A DNA stretch of 5,082 nt from Mycobacterium sp. (GTDB taxonomy: Bacteria > Actinomycetota > Actinomycetes > Mycobacteriales > Mycobacteriaceae), in assembly GCA_025965815.1 (NCBI GenBank), contig JAOPWF010000591.1:1-5082 (forward strand). The letters run 5' to 3'. A program made the translations under genes and the position numbers. Below the pieces are notes generated by a model that worked only from the letters and a program-made list of their open reading frames with translations, did not search any database and was not told the DNA's origin. This document shows positions 1-5,082 of this stretch, in pieces; positions within the stretch are counted from its first letter, which is position 1; each line of letters opens with the position of its first letter.

Positions 1-912
1 TGCGCTGATGCCTTATCCGCCTGCCAGCGGGCGGTCGACCGATGCGGTGACGAGCCGGACCCCTACTTGCGCCCGTGGATGGCCGCAGCGCTTGACGGGC
101 AGGTGGTCGCGCTGTCTGGGCTTCGTCGGTTCCAGGACGCGCTGACAGTGAGCCGTCAGATAGCTCTGCTCTACGGCGACGATCCCGATCCAGACCTGCG
201 TCAGCGGGTTGCAGCGGCGCTCGACAAGCAGGCCGTCGCGCTGTGTGGGCTTGGTCGGTTCCAGGACGCGGTCGCGGCCTGCCATCAGGTAGTCAGCCGC
301 TACGGTGACGATCCTGACCCGGGTGTCCAGGTGTGGGTCGCCGAGGCGCTCGGTAGCCAAGGTATCGCGCTGATTCAGTCGGGGAGGCCAGGAGACGCGG
401 TGGCGGTCTGTCAGCAGATTGTTGACCGCTACGGTAACGATCCCGACCCGGATATGCGCAATCGGGTCTCCGTGGCGCTGCTGACCCAGGGCGTGGCGCA
501 AGGGCTCGCGCTGTGTGAGCTCGGCCGGTTCACGGACGCCATGACCGCCTGCCAGCATGTCGTTGACAGCTGTGCTGAGACAGCGGATCCGGACACGGAT
601 TATCTGGTCGGCGAGGCGCTACTCGTCCAAGCCACGGCGCTGCGAAGGCTTAGTCGGTTCTCCGACGCGCTGGCGGCCTCGCGCCAGGTCATCGACCGTT
701 ACCTCGACGATCCAGACCCGGCATTGCGCTTGTTGGTCGCCACGGGGCTCCTGGCCGAGGGCATCACCCTCAGCGAGATGGGTAGGTCGCGCGAGGCAGC
801 AGACGCCTACCGGCAGCTCATTGACCATCACGGCGGTGATCCCACCTTTGGTGTTCTCGTCGAGCGAGCTGAAACGTGCCTTCGCGGTTTGGCTGACGAC
901 GCAGGCGCTCAC
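1..912 (+). repeat. Seven tandem 43-residue (129-bp) TPR-like coding repeats
   Basis: Aligning on the Arg that opens each unit gives boundaries at 127, 256, 385, 526, 655 and 784. The first unit (1-126) lacks only its first residue at the window edge. Units are 129 bp apart except the one at 385, which is 141 bp because of a four-residue insertion. Units 1 and 2 begin identically (RFQDA). The DPDP linker is kept in most units, altered in the unit at 526 (TADPDT) and lost in the last (784-912), which looks like a C-terminal cap. The DNA repeats are diverged, so this is an old array and not a recent expansion. Confidence 0.85.
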
Positions 913-915
913 TGA
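1..915 (+). CDS. TPR-like repeat protein, 3' part only (N-terminus outside window)
   Basis: The frame is open from base 1 to the TGA at 913-915, giving 304 residues. The TTG at 67 falls inside a repeat and is not a credible start, so the gene begins upstream. The visible part consists entirely of tandem helix-turn-helix repeats of about 43 residues. Each has a first helix of the type RFxDAxxA, a linker close to YGDDPDP, and a second helix rich in V, A and L ending in a short xLG. This is a longer unit than the classical 34-residue TPR, but the pattern resembles the TPR-like arrays annotated in many actinobacterial proteins. Such arrays are usually protein-interaction scaffolds, often attached to an N-terminal effector or NTPase domain, and none of that part is visible here. 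No signal peptide, membrane segment or catalytic motif is seen. The partner and role are unknown. The helicase gene follows 74 bp downstream on the same strand. Confidence 0.85.
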   Translation, partial: CADALSACQRAVDRCGDEPDPYLRPWMAAALDGQVVALSGLRRFQDALTVSRQIALLYGDDPDPDLRQRVAAALDKQAVALCGLGRFQDAVAACHQVVSRYGDDPDPGVQVWVAEALGSQGIALIQSGRPGDAVAVCQQIVDRYGNDPDPDMRNRVSVALLTQGVAQGLALCELGRFTDAMTACQHVVDSCAETADPDTDYLVGEALLVQATALRRLSRFSDALAASRQVIDRYLDDPDPALRLLVATGLLAEGITLSEMGRSREAADAYRQLIDHHGGDPTFGVLVERAETCLRGLADDAGAH

Positions 916-962
916 CAGTTCGTCAATCCTGCGAACACGCACCACACCCGCCGGGAACGGAA

Positions 963-975
963 TGCCTGTCAGGCA
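963..975. promoter_or_regulatory. Perfect 13-bp palindrome upstream of the helicase start
   Basis: TGCCTG and CAGGCA flank a single central T, and the site ends 14 bp before the helicase ATG. A one-base loop cannot fold as RNA, although a 4-bp stem with a 5-base loop could. A dimeric DNA-binding protein site is therefore the more natural reading, with a weak hairpin as the alternative. No -10 or -35 pair could be placed confidently in the 74-bp gap, so the function is inferred only from symmetry and position. Confidence 0.35.
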
Positions 976-989
976 CGCTGGTCCTCACA

Positions 990-3533
990 ATGTCAGGAAT
1001 TGCACCTCCCCTGCTCGACAATCCGAGCGACCTGTCGGCCCTGCGCGCGAAGGGCGCCGACCCAGACGAGCTGTTCGCCTCGTTCGCCGCATGGGCCGAG
1101 GCGAGCGGCACCGTGCTGTACCCGGCGCAGGAGGAGGCGCTGATCGAACTGGTCAGCGGCGCGAACGTGGTCTTGGCGACGCCGACCGGCTCGGGCAAGT
1201 CGCTGGTGGCCACCGGCGCGCTGTACGCGGCGCTGGCAGCGGGAACCCTCAGCTACTACACCGCGCCGATCAAGGCGCTGGTCAGCGAGAAGTTCTTCGC
1301 CCTTTGCGACGTGTTCGGGGCGGCCAACGTCGGCATGCTCACCGGCGACGCCTCGGTCAACGCGGGGGCGCCGATCATCGCCTGCACTGCGGAGGTCCTG
1401 GCCAACATCGCACTGCGCGAAGGTGCAGGAGCAGATATCGGCCTCGTGGTTATGGACGAATTCCACTTCTACGGCGACCCCGGTCGCGGCTGGGCGTGGC
1501 AGGTACCGCTGCTGGAGCTGCCGAACGCACAGTTCCTTCTGATGTCGGCCACGCTCGGCGATGTCACGTTCCTCCGCGAGGACCTGACCCGTCGCACCGG
1601 CCGGCCGACAGCGCTGGTGGCCAACGCCGAACGCCCGGTTCCGCTGTATTACTCCTACGCGACTACCCCGATGCACGAGACGATCGGCGACCTGCTCGAC
1701 ACGAAACAGGCGCCGATCTACGTCGTCCACTTCACCCAGGCCTCGGCGCTGGAGCGGGCGCAGGCGCTGATGAGCGTCAACGTGAGCACCAAGGAGGAGA
1801 AGGTCGCGATCGCCGACATGATCGGCGGATTCCGGTTCTCCTCGGCGTTTGGGACGACGCTCTCGAGATTGGTCCGGCACGGGATCGGCGTTCACCACGC
1901 CGGGATGCTGCCCAAGTACCGGCGGCTGGTCGAACAGCTGGCCCAGGCCGGCCTGCTCAAGGTCATCTGCGGCACCGACACCCTCGGCGTCGGCATCAAC
2001 GTGCCGATCCGGACCGTCGTCTTCTCGGCTCTGTCGAAATACGACGGCACTCGCACTCGGCTGCTCACCGTCCGCGAGTTCCACCAGATCGCCGGCCGCG
2101 CCGGGCGGGCAGGCTACGACACCGCGGGCACCGTTGTCGTCCAGGCGCCCGACCACGAGGTGGAGAACCTCAAACAGTTCGCCAAGGTGGCCGACGACAA
2201 GAAGAAGCGCCGAAAGCTGGTGCGCCGCAAGGTGCCCGAGGGCATGGTGCCGTGGAGCGAGTCGACCATGACCCGGCTGGTCGAGGCCGCCCCCGAGCCA
2301 CTGACCAGCAACATGCGGGTGTCGACGGCGATGATCCTCGACGTCGTCGACCGTCCCGGTGACCCGTTCGTCGCGATGCGCAGGCTGCTCACCGACAACC
2401 ACGAGCCGCGCAAGCGGCAGTTGCAGCACATTCGTGAGGCGGTCGGCATCGCCCGCTCGCTGCTGCAGGCCGGCGTCCTTGAGCGGCTCGACGAGGCCGA
2501 CGCCGACGGACGGCGCTACCGGCTGACCGTCGACCTGCCGTCCGACTTCGCCCTCAACCAGCCGCTGTCAACGTTCGCGCTCGCCGCGGTCGACGTGCTC
2601 GACCCGGCGTCCGAAACCTATGCGCTGGACGTAGTTTCGGTCATCGAGGCGACGCTCGAGGACCCTCGCCAGATCGTCGCGGCGCAGCTGAACAAGGCCA
2701 GAGGCGAGGCCGTTGCCCAGATGAAGGCCGACGGCATCGAGTACGACGAGCGGATGGAGTTGCTGGACGACGTCACCTATCCCCGACCGCTTGAGGAGCT
2801 GCTCGGGCACGTCTACGAGGTGTACCTGCAGAGCAACCCGTGGGCCGCTGACGCGCAGCTGTCGCCGAAGTCCGTCGTGCGCGAGATGTGGGAGCGGGCG
2901 TTCACATTCCGGGAGTTCGTCAGCGTCTACGGGCTGACCCGCTCCGAGGGCGCAGTGCTGCGCTACCTCTCCGACGCCTTCAAGGCGCTGCGGTCCGGAG
3001 TGCCCGCCGCCGCGCGAACCGAGGAAGTCACCGACATCGTCGAGTGGCTCGGCGAGCTTGTGCGCCAAGTCGATTCGAGTCTGCTCGACGAGTGGGAGCA
3101 GCTCACCAACCCGGACCAGCCGCTGGACGCCCCCGTGTCGGTACCGGCCCGCCCGCGCCCGCTCACCGGCAACGAGCGGGCGTTCACCGCGATGGTCCGC
3201 AATGCGCTCTTCCGCCGGGTGGAGCTGTTCGCACGGCGCCGCTGGCACGATCTCGGCCAGCTGGACGCCGACTCCGGGTGGACCTCCGAGCGCTGGGAGG
3301 AGGTCACCCGCGCGTACTTCGACGAGCACGACGATGTGGGCACGGGCGCCGACGCCCGCGGCCCCGCGCTCCTGATCATCGACCGGCAGCCCGGCGTGTG
3401 GCGCGTGCGGCAGATCCTGGACGACCCGGCGGGCGACCACGATTGGGGCTTCGACGTGGAGGTGGACCTGGAGGCCTCCGACGAGGAGGGCGCGGCGGTT
3501 CTCCGCCTGCTCGACGCCGGCCGCAAGGACTAG
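990..3533 (+). CDS. Ski2-like DEAD/DEAH-box helicase with C-terminal DUF3516 region
   Basis: This is a complete 847-residue superfamily 2 helicase that should use ATP to unwind or remodel RNA or DNA in the cytoplasm; the substrate is not established. Visible motifs in order are Walker A ATPTGSGKS (63-71), Ia-like TAPIKALVSEK (91-101), a TGDASVN segment (118-124), Walker B DEFH (156-159), motif III SATL (186-189), a YVVHFT strand opening the second RecA domain (244-249), HHAGMLPKYR (302-311), motif V TDTLGVGINVP (329-339) and motif VI QIAGRAGRAG (366-375). This set is typical of the Ski2/Mtr4-like branch. The remaining residues, about 390 to 847, are a long helical region matching what I recall of the DUF3516 family found with this helicase in actinobacteria. 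The length is normal for that family. The ATG at 990 is the first possible start after the upstream gene in this frame and leaves a plausible N-terminus, but no good Shine-Dalgarno sequence precedes it. HelY is a different, longer mycobacterial Ski2-like helicase, so I do not use that symbol. Confidence 0.93.
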   Translation: MSGIAPPLLDNPSDLSALRAKGADPDELFASFAAWAEASGTVLYPAQEEALIELVSGANVVLATPTGSGKSLVATGALYAALAAGTLSYYTAPIKALVSEKFFALCDVFGAANVGMLTGDASVNAGAPIIACTAEVLANIALREGAGADIGLVVMDEFHFYGDPGRGWAWQVPLLELPNAQFLLMSATLGDVTFLREDLTRRTGRPTALVANAERPVPLYYSYATTPMHETIGDLLDTKQAPIYVVHFTQASALERAQALMSVNVSTKEEKVAIADMIGGFRFSSAFGTTLSRLVRHGIGVHHAGMLPKYRRLVEQLAQAGLLKVICGTDTLGVGINVPIRTVVFSALSKYDGTRTRLLTVREFHQIAGRAGRAGYDTAGTVVVQAPDHEVENLKQFAKVADDKKKRRKLVRRKVPEGMVPWSESTMTRLVEAAPEPLTSNMRVSTAMILDVVDRPGDPFVAMRRLLTDNHEPRKRQLQHIREAVGIARSLLQAGVLERLDEADADGRRYRLTVDLPSDFALNQPLSTFALAAVDVLDPASETYALDVVSVIEATLEDPRQIVAAQLNKARGEAVAQMKADGIEYDERMELLDDVTYPRPLEELLGHVYEVYLQSNPWAADAQLSPKSVVREMWERAFTFREFVSVYGLTRSEGAVLRYLSDAFKALRSGVPAAARTEEVTDIVEWLGELVRQVDSSLLDEWEQLTNPDQPLDAPVSVPARPRPLTGNERAFTAMVRNALFRRVELFARRRWHDLGQLDADSGWTSERWEEVTRAYFDEHDDVGTGADARGPALLIIDRQPGVWRVRQILDDPAGDHDWGFDVEVDLEASDEEGAAVLRLLDAGRKD

Positions 3534-3584
3534 CGCAGGCACCCCCAAATGCGCCAGAAGTGGTCAATAGTTGGAGCTTCAAGA

Positions 3585-3599
3585 CCCTCACGTTGAGGG
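3585..3599. terminator. Possible hairpin terminator after the helicase gene
   Basis: CCCTCA and TGAGGG form a 6-bp stem around a CGT loop, about 50 bases after the helicase stop. No T-run follows on either strand, so it would be an atypical terminator of the kind often proposed for mycobacteria. The stop codon of the - strand remnant (3588-3590) lies inside the stem, so it could serve transcripts from both directions. A chance inverted repeat is a real alternative. Confidence 0.35.
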
Positions 3600-3830
3600 C
3601 TGTGCCATTGTTGCCTGTATTTGTGTCGCCAGCACCGCTGATTGATGCGTGAATGGCACCGAAGGCGCTACCACGCCCTGGTCGCCCAGCATCGCCACGC
3701 CCGATGTGGCGATGTCGACGACCATGCCCGTCGCGTCGGCGCCGCTGGCATTGCGGAATTCCACAAGATAGGCGGCGCCCGGGTTTACGGCGAATTGCAG
3801 CTCTTCCCGACCACGGACGTTTTTGCAGCG
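3588..3830 (-). pseudogene. Decayed or fragmentary - strand coding remnant, function unknown
   Basis: Read on the - strand from 3830 to the TGA at 3588-3590 there is an open frame of 80 codons. The part from about 3805 to 3670 has high G/C at third positions and a protein-like sequence containing LQFAVNPGAAYLVEFRNASG and SGVAMLGDQG. An in-frame TAG (3831-3833) lies just upstream, and no ATG, GTG or TTG occurs before the conserved-looking part, so it cannot be translated as it stands. On both sides the coding-like signal seems to continue in another - strand frame. Upstream that frame (about 4095-3835) reads for example CAMVRVLGTWEDLLGG; downstream (about 3660-3550) it reads for example NNGTALNVRVLKLQL. 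This suggests a gene broken by two indels. I do not recognise the family. The beta-strand-like pattern would suit an exported or structural protein, but this is guesswork. It points tail-to-tail at the helicase gene. Confidence 0.35.
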
Positions 3831-3946
3831 CTAGGTCCGAGGCGCATTGGCTAGGGTCGGAGCATACGGTGCTGGAGTCAGCGGATTCACCTCCCGTACC
3901 GCCAAGAAGATCCTCCCAAGTCCCCAATACCCGAACCATGGCACAT

Positions 3947-3972
3947 AGCGGCACCCCGGCCGGAATGCCGCT
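3947..3972. repeat. Inverted repeat, 7-bp arms
   Basis: AGCGGCA (3947-3953) pairs with TGCCGCT (3966-3972) across a 12-base GC-rich loop that itself contains CCGG twice. No T-run follows. It may be a structural element of a transcript or chance in GC-rich DNA. Confidence 0.3.
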
Positions 3973-3978
3973 CACGGA

Positions 3979-3994
3979 GCGGGTGGCGACCCGC
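3979..3994. repeat. Inverted repeat, 6-bp arms with 4-base loop
   Basis: GCGGGT (3979-3984) pairs with ACCCGC (3989-3994) around a GGCG loop. It is compact and stable if transcribed, and lies 6 bases after the previous inverted repeat. No T-run follows. Confidence 0.3.
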
Positions 3995-4061
3995 CCGTCG
4001 CCGGGGACGCTACCTACGTGACCCTCGCTGACAATGCGATCCGGGTTGTCTCGTTCCCGCG

Positions 4062-4081
4062 GGACGACCACGAAGTCGTCC
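4062..4081. repeat. Inverted repeat, 7-bp arms with 6-base loop
   Basis: GGACGAC (4062-4068) pairs with GTCGTCC (4075-4081) around CACGAA. It lies about 95 bases upstream of the oxidoreductase promoter. Function is unknown, and it may be incidental to an old coding sequence. Confidence 0.3.
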
Positions 4082-4175
4082 TCGTGTCACACCGTGGCGG
4101 CCGAACGCGTCGCAGGCGGCGTCGAGCAACAGCTGGCGATTGCGCGCCGGTTCTCGGCGTCAATCAAGCCTCCTG

Positions 4176-4204
4176 TAGACAAGCGGAGACACTCTCCATA
4201 TAGT
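4176..4204 (+). promoter_or_regulatory. SigA-type promoter of the LLM oxidoreductase gene
   Basis: A -35 box TAGACA (4176-4181) and a -10 box TATAGT (4199-4204) each differ from the housekeeping consensus by one base and are exactly 17 bp apart. Transcription would start near 4210-4212, giving a leader of about 35 bases before the ATG at 4247. This is the best promoter in the window and is overlapped by two operator-like dyads. Confidence 0.7.
4185..4197. promoter_or_regulatory. Operator half of a pair, within the promoter spacer
   Basis: GGAGA and TCTCC flank a CAC centre in an imperfect dyad centred on 4191. It sits between the -35 and -10 boxes, a position where a bound repressor would exclude RNA polymerase. 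The 16 bases 4182-4197 recur at 4206-4221 with one mismatch, so two copies of the same site are present, 24 bp apart. Confidence 0.6.
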
Positions 4205-4207
4205 GAG

Positions 4208-4222
4208 CGGAGACAGTCTCCG
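4208..4222. promoter_or_regulatory. Operator, perfect 15-bp dyad over the transcription start
   Basis: CGGAGAC and GTCTCCG flank a central A at 4215, with 7-bp arms and no mismatch. The size and odd-centred symmetry are typical of sites for TetR-family dimers, though other dimeric repressors could fit. It covers the predicted transcription start. This copy should be the stronger of the two because its symmetry is complete. Confidence 0.65.
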
Positions 4223-4235
4223 ATTCTATCCGAGT

Positions 4236-4241
4236 AAGGAG
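4236..4241 (+). promoter_or_regulatory. Strong Shine-Dalgarno site for the LLM oxidoreductase
   Basis: AAGGAG lies 5 bases before the ATG at 4247 and fixes that codon as the start over later in-frame GTG codons. It suggests efficient translation once the promoter is released. Confidence 0.8.
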
Positions 4242-4246
4242 TCGTC

Positions 4247-5082
4247 ATGAGGGTCAGTGTGACGGCCGTGCCGGACCCGAACGATCCGACCGGACTGGAC
4301 GGGGTGGTGTCGACGATCAGATGTGCAGCCGACGCCGGCTTCTCCCGGCTCTGGTTCCCGCAGCCGCCACCGTGGGCCGAGGTGGCGGGTTGGGACGCAC
4401 TGACCACGCTGGCGGTCGCGGGCGCCGCGATTCCCCGGATCGAGCTGGGTTCCAGCGTGGTGGTCGCCTACACCCAGCATCCGTTCGCGCTGGCCAGGCA
4501 GGCGCTCACCGCGTCGGCGGCGACCGACGGACGACTGATTCTGGGAATCGGTGTCAGCCATCGCTTCCTGGTCGCCGACATGCTCGGCTACGACTACTCC
4601 GCCCCGGCGGCGTTTCTCCGCGAATACCTGCAGGTGCTGGGGCCCGCGCTGGCGGGTGAGCCGGTCGATCATCATGGCCCCAGAATCACCGCAGTCGGCC
4701 AACTCACTGTGCCCAAGGCGCCCATTCCGCCCGTCATCGCCGCGGCGCTGGGGCCGCGCATGCTGGACCTGGCCGGCGAACTTACCGATGGCACGGTAAC
4801 CACCTGGACAGGCCCGAAAACCGTTGAACGACAAATAGTCCCGCGGATAAGCCGGGCAGCGGCTGCGGCCGGACGCCCGGCGCCGCAGATCATCGTCGGT
4901 CTGCCGGTCAGCGTGACATCCGATGTGGCGGCCGCGCGCAATCAGATCGCCGCCACCTTCAGCCACCAGCCCGGTGATATGCCGGCGTATCGGGCCATGA
5001 TGGAGCTGGAGGGCATCGACAACATCGCCGACATGTGCGTCTTCGGCGATGAGGCAGACGTCGTTGCCCAGCTACGCCGGTT
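4247..5082 (+). CDS. F420-dependent LLM-class oxidoreductase, MSMEG_4879-like, 3' end cut by window
   Basis: The frame runs from the ATG at 4247 to the right edge, giving 278 codons plus two bases with no stop. The protein is a luciferase-like TIM-barrel enzyme, expected to be cytoplasmic and to use coenzyme F420 for hydride transfer to an unknown substrate. Visible features are AADAGFSRLWFPQ (27-39), IELGSSVVVAY (65-75), QHPFALARQALT (77-88), DGRLILGIGVSH (94-105), FLREYLQVL (123-131), and AALGPRMLDLAGELTDGTVT (166-185), which resembles the phosphate-binding end of the barrel. The order and wording match what I recall of the LLM family named after MSMEG_4879 (TIGR03564). Only the last few dozen residues should be missing. 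The gene has its own promoter with a double operator, so expression is probably induced when a repressor is released. The regulator is not in the window. F420 versus flavin use is inferred from family resemblance only. Confidence 0.9.
   Translation, partial: MRVSVTAVPDPNDPTGLDGVVSTIRCAADAGFSRLWFPQPPPWAEVAGWDALTTLAVAGAAIPRIELGSSVVVAYTQHPFALARQALTASAATDGRLILGIGVSHRFLVADMLGYDYSAPAAFLREYLQVLGPALAGEPVDHHGPRITAVGQLTVPKAPIPPVIAAALGPRMLDLAGELTDGTVTTWTGPKTVERQIVPRISRAAAAAGRPAPQIIVGLPVSVTSDVAAARNQIAATFSHQPGDMPAYRAMMELEGIDNIADMCVFGDEADVVAQLRR

Larger units (their letters stand above)
3534..4175. other. 642-bp region without an intact gene
   Basis: Open frames here are short, lack ribosome sites and change coding character part-way. 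On the - strand there are pieces of a possible decayed gene. On the + strand, 3985-4120 carries a protein-like stretch (for example AGDATYVTLADNAIRVV around 4003-4047) that ends in an arginine-rich run typical of a wrong frame in GC-rich DNA. No tRNA, rRNA, transposase or terminal inverted repeats were seen. The region is best read as intergenic DNA with eroded coding remnants and some short inverted repeats. Confidence 0.55.

Noticed and set aside
67..69. TTG as start codon of the repeat protein
   Set aside because: It falls in the middle of a repeat unit, the frame stays open with repeat-like sequence back to base 1, and no ribosome site is present.
557..2362. Long + strand open frame spanning the end of the repeat gene and the start of the helicase
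   Set aside because: It overlaps two genes with clear homology, is extremely rich in Arg, Gly and Pro, and reads as a shadow frame.
993..2429. Long - strand open frame opposite the helicase
   Set aside because: It is the antisense of a strongly supported helicase gene with no motif or ribosome site of its own, which is common in GC-rich genomes.
990..3533. Helicase as part of a phage-defence system
   Set aside because: No nuclease, methyltransferase, Argonaute or other defence gene is adjacent, and the DUF3516 helicase family appears to be a broadly conserved actinobacterial protein.
4087..4167. Possible short - strand ORF starting at TTG 4167 behind GGAGGC
   Set aside because: The purine-rich element directly abuts the TTG, too close to act as a ribosome site, and the 26-residue product has no recognisable feature.
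4018..4203. + strand open frame starting at GTG 4018, protein-like at first
   Set aside because: No ribosome site precedes it, the second half becomes an arginine-rich run typical of an out-of-frame GC-rich reading, and it ends inside the promoter and operator region.
4185..4222. Paired dyads as a two-repeat CRISPR-like array or a terminator
   Set aside because: Only two copies, palindromic, with an 8-bp interval between the 16-bp copies. They sit on a promoter directly before a gene and have no T-run, so an operator pair is the better explanation.

Overview
The window looks like chromosomal DNA from a high-GC actinobacterium, most likely Mycobacterium/Mycolicibacterium or a close relative. 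This rests on three things: strong G/C bias at third codon positions, a helicase of the actinobacterial DUF3516 type, and an F420-dependent LLM-class oxidoreductase of the type described from M. smegmatis. The genus is an inference. No mobile element, CRISPR array, tRNA or rRNA was seen.

Layout, all intact genes on the + strand. (1) Positions 1-915 are the 3' part of a gene built of TPR-like helical repeats. Seven units of about 43 residues run from the window edge to the stop, and the N-terminus lies outside the window. (2) After a 74-bp gap holding a perfect 13-bp palindrome comes a complete 847-residue Ski2-like DEAD/DEAH helicase with a C-terminal DUF3516 region (990-3533). (3) Positions 3534 to about 4175 contain no convincing intact gene. 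They hold a possible terminator hairpin, an apparently decayed coding remnant on the - strand and several short inverted repeats. (4) Positions 4176-4222 form a compact regulated promoter: a good -35/-10 pair with 17-bp spacing, one dyad filling the spacer and a second, perfect dyad over the expected transcription start. It drives (5) an F420-dependent LLM-class oxidoreductase starting at 4247 with a strong Shine-Dalgarno site and running off the right edge.

The repeat protein and the helicase could be co-transcribed, but nothing in the sequence shows that they work together. The oxidoreductase looks like an independent transcription unit repressed by a dimeric regulator, probably TetR-type, whose gene is not in the window. 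I did not find a convincing new multi-gene system. The strongest non-routine signals are the double operator in front of the oxidoreductase gene, the frame-switching - strand remnant, and the uncharacterised C-terminal half of the helicase.
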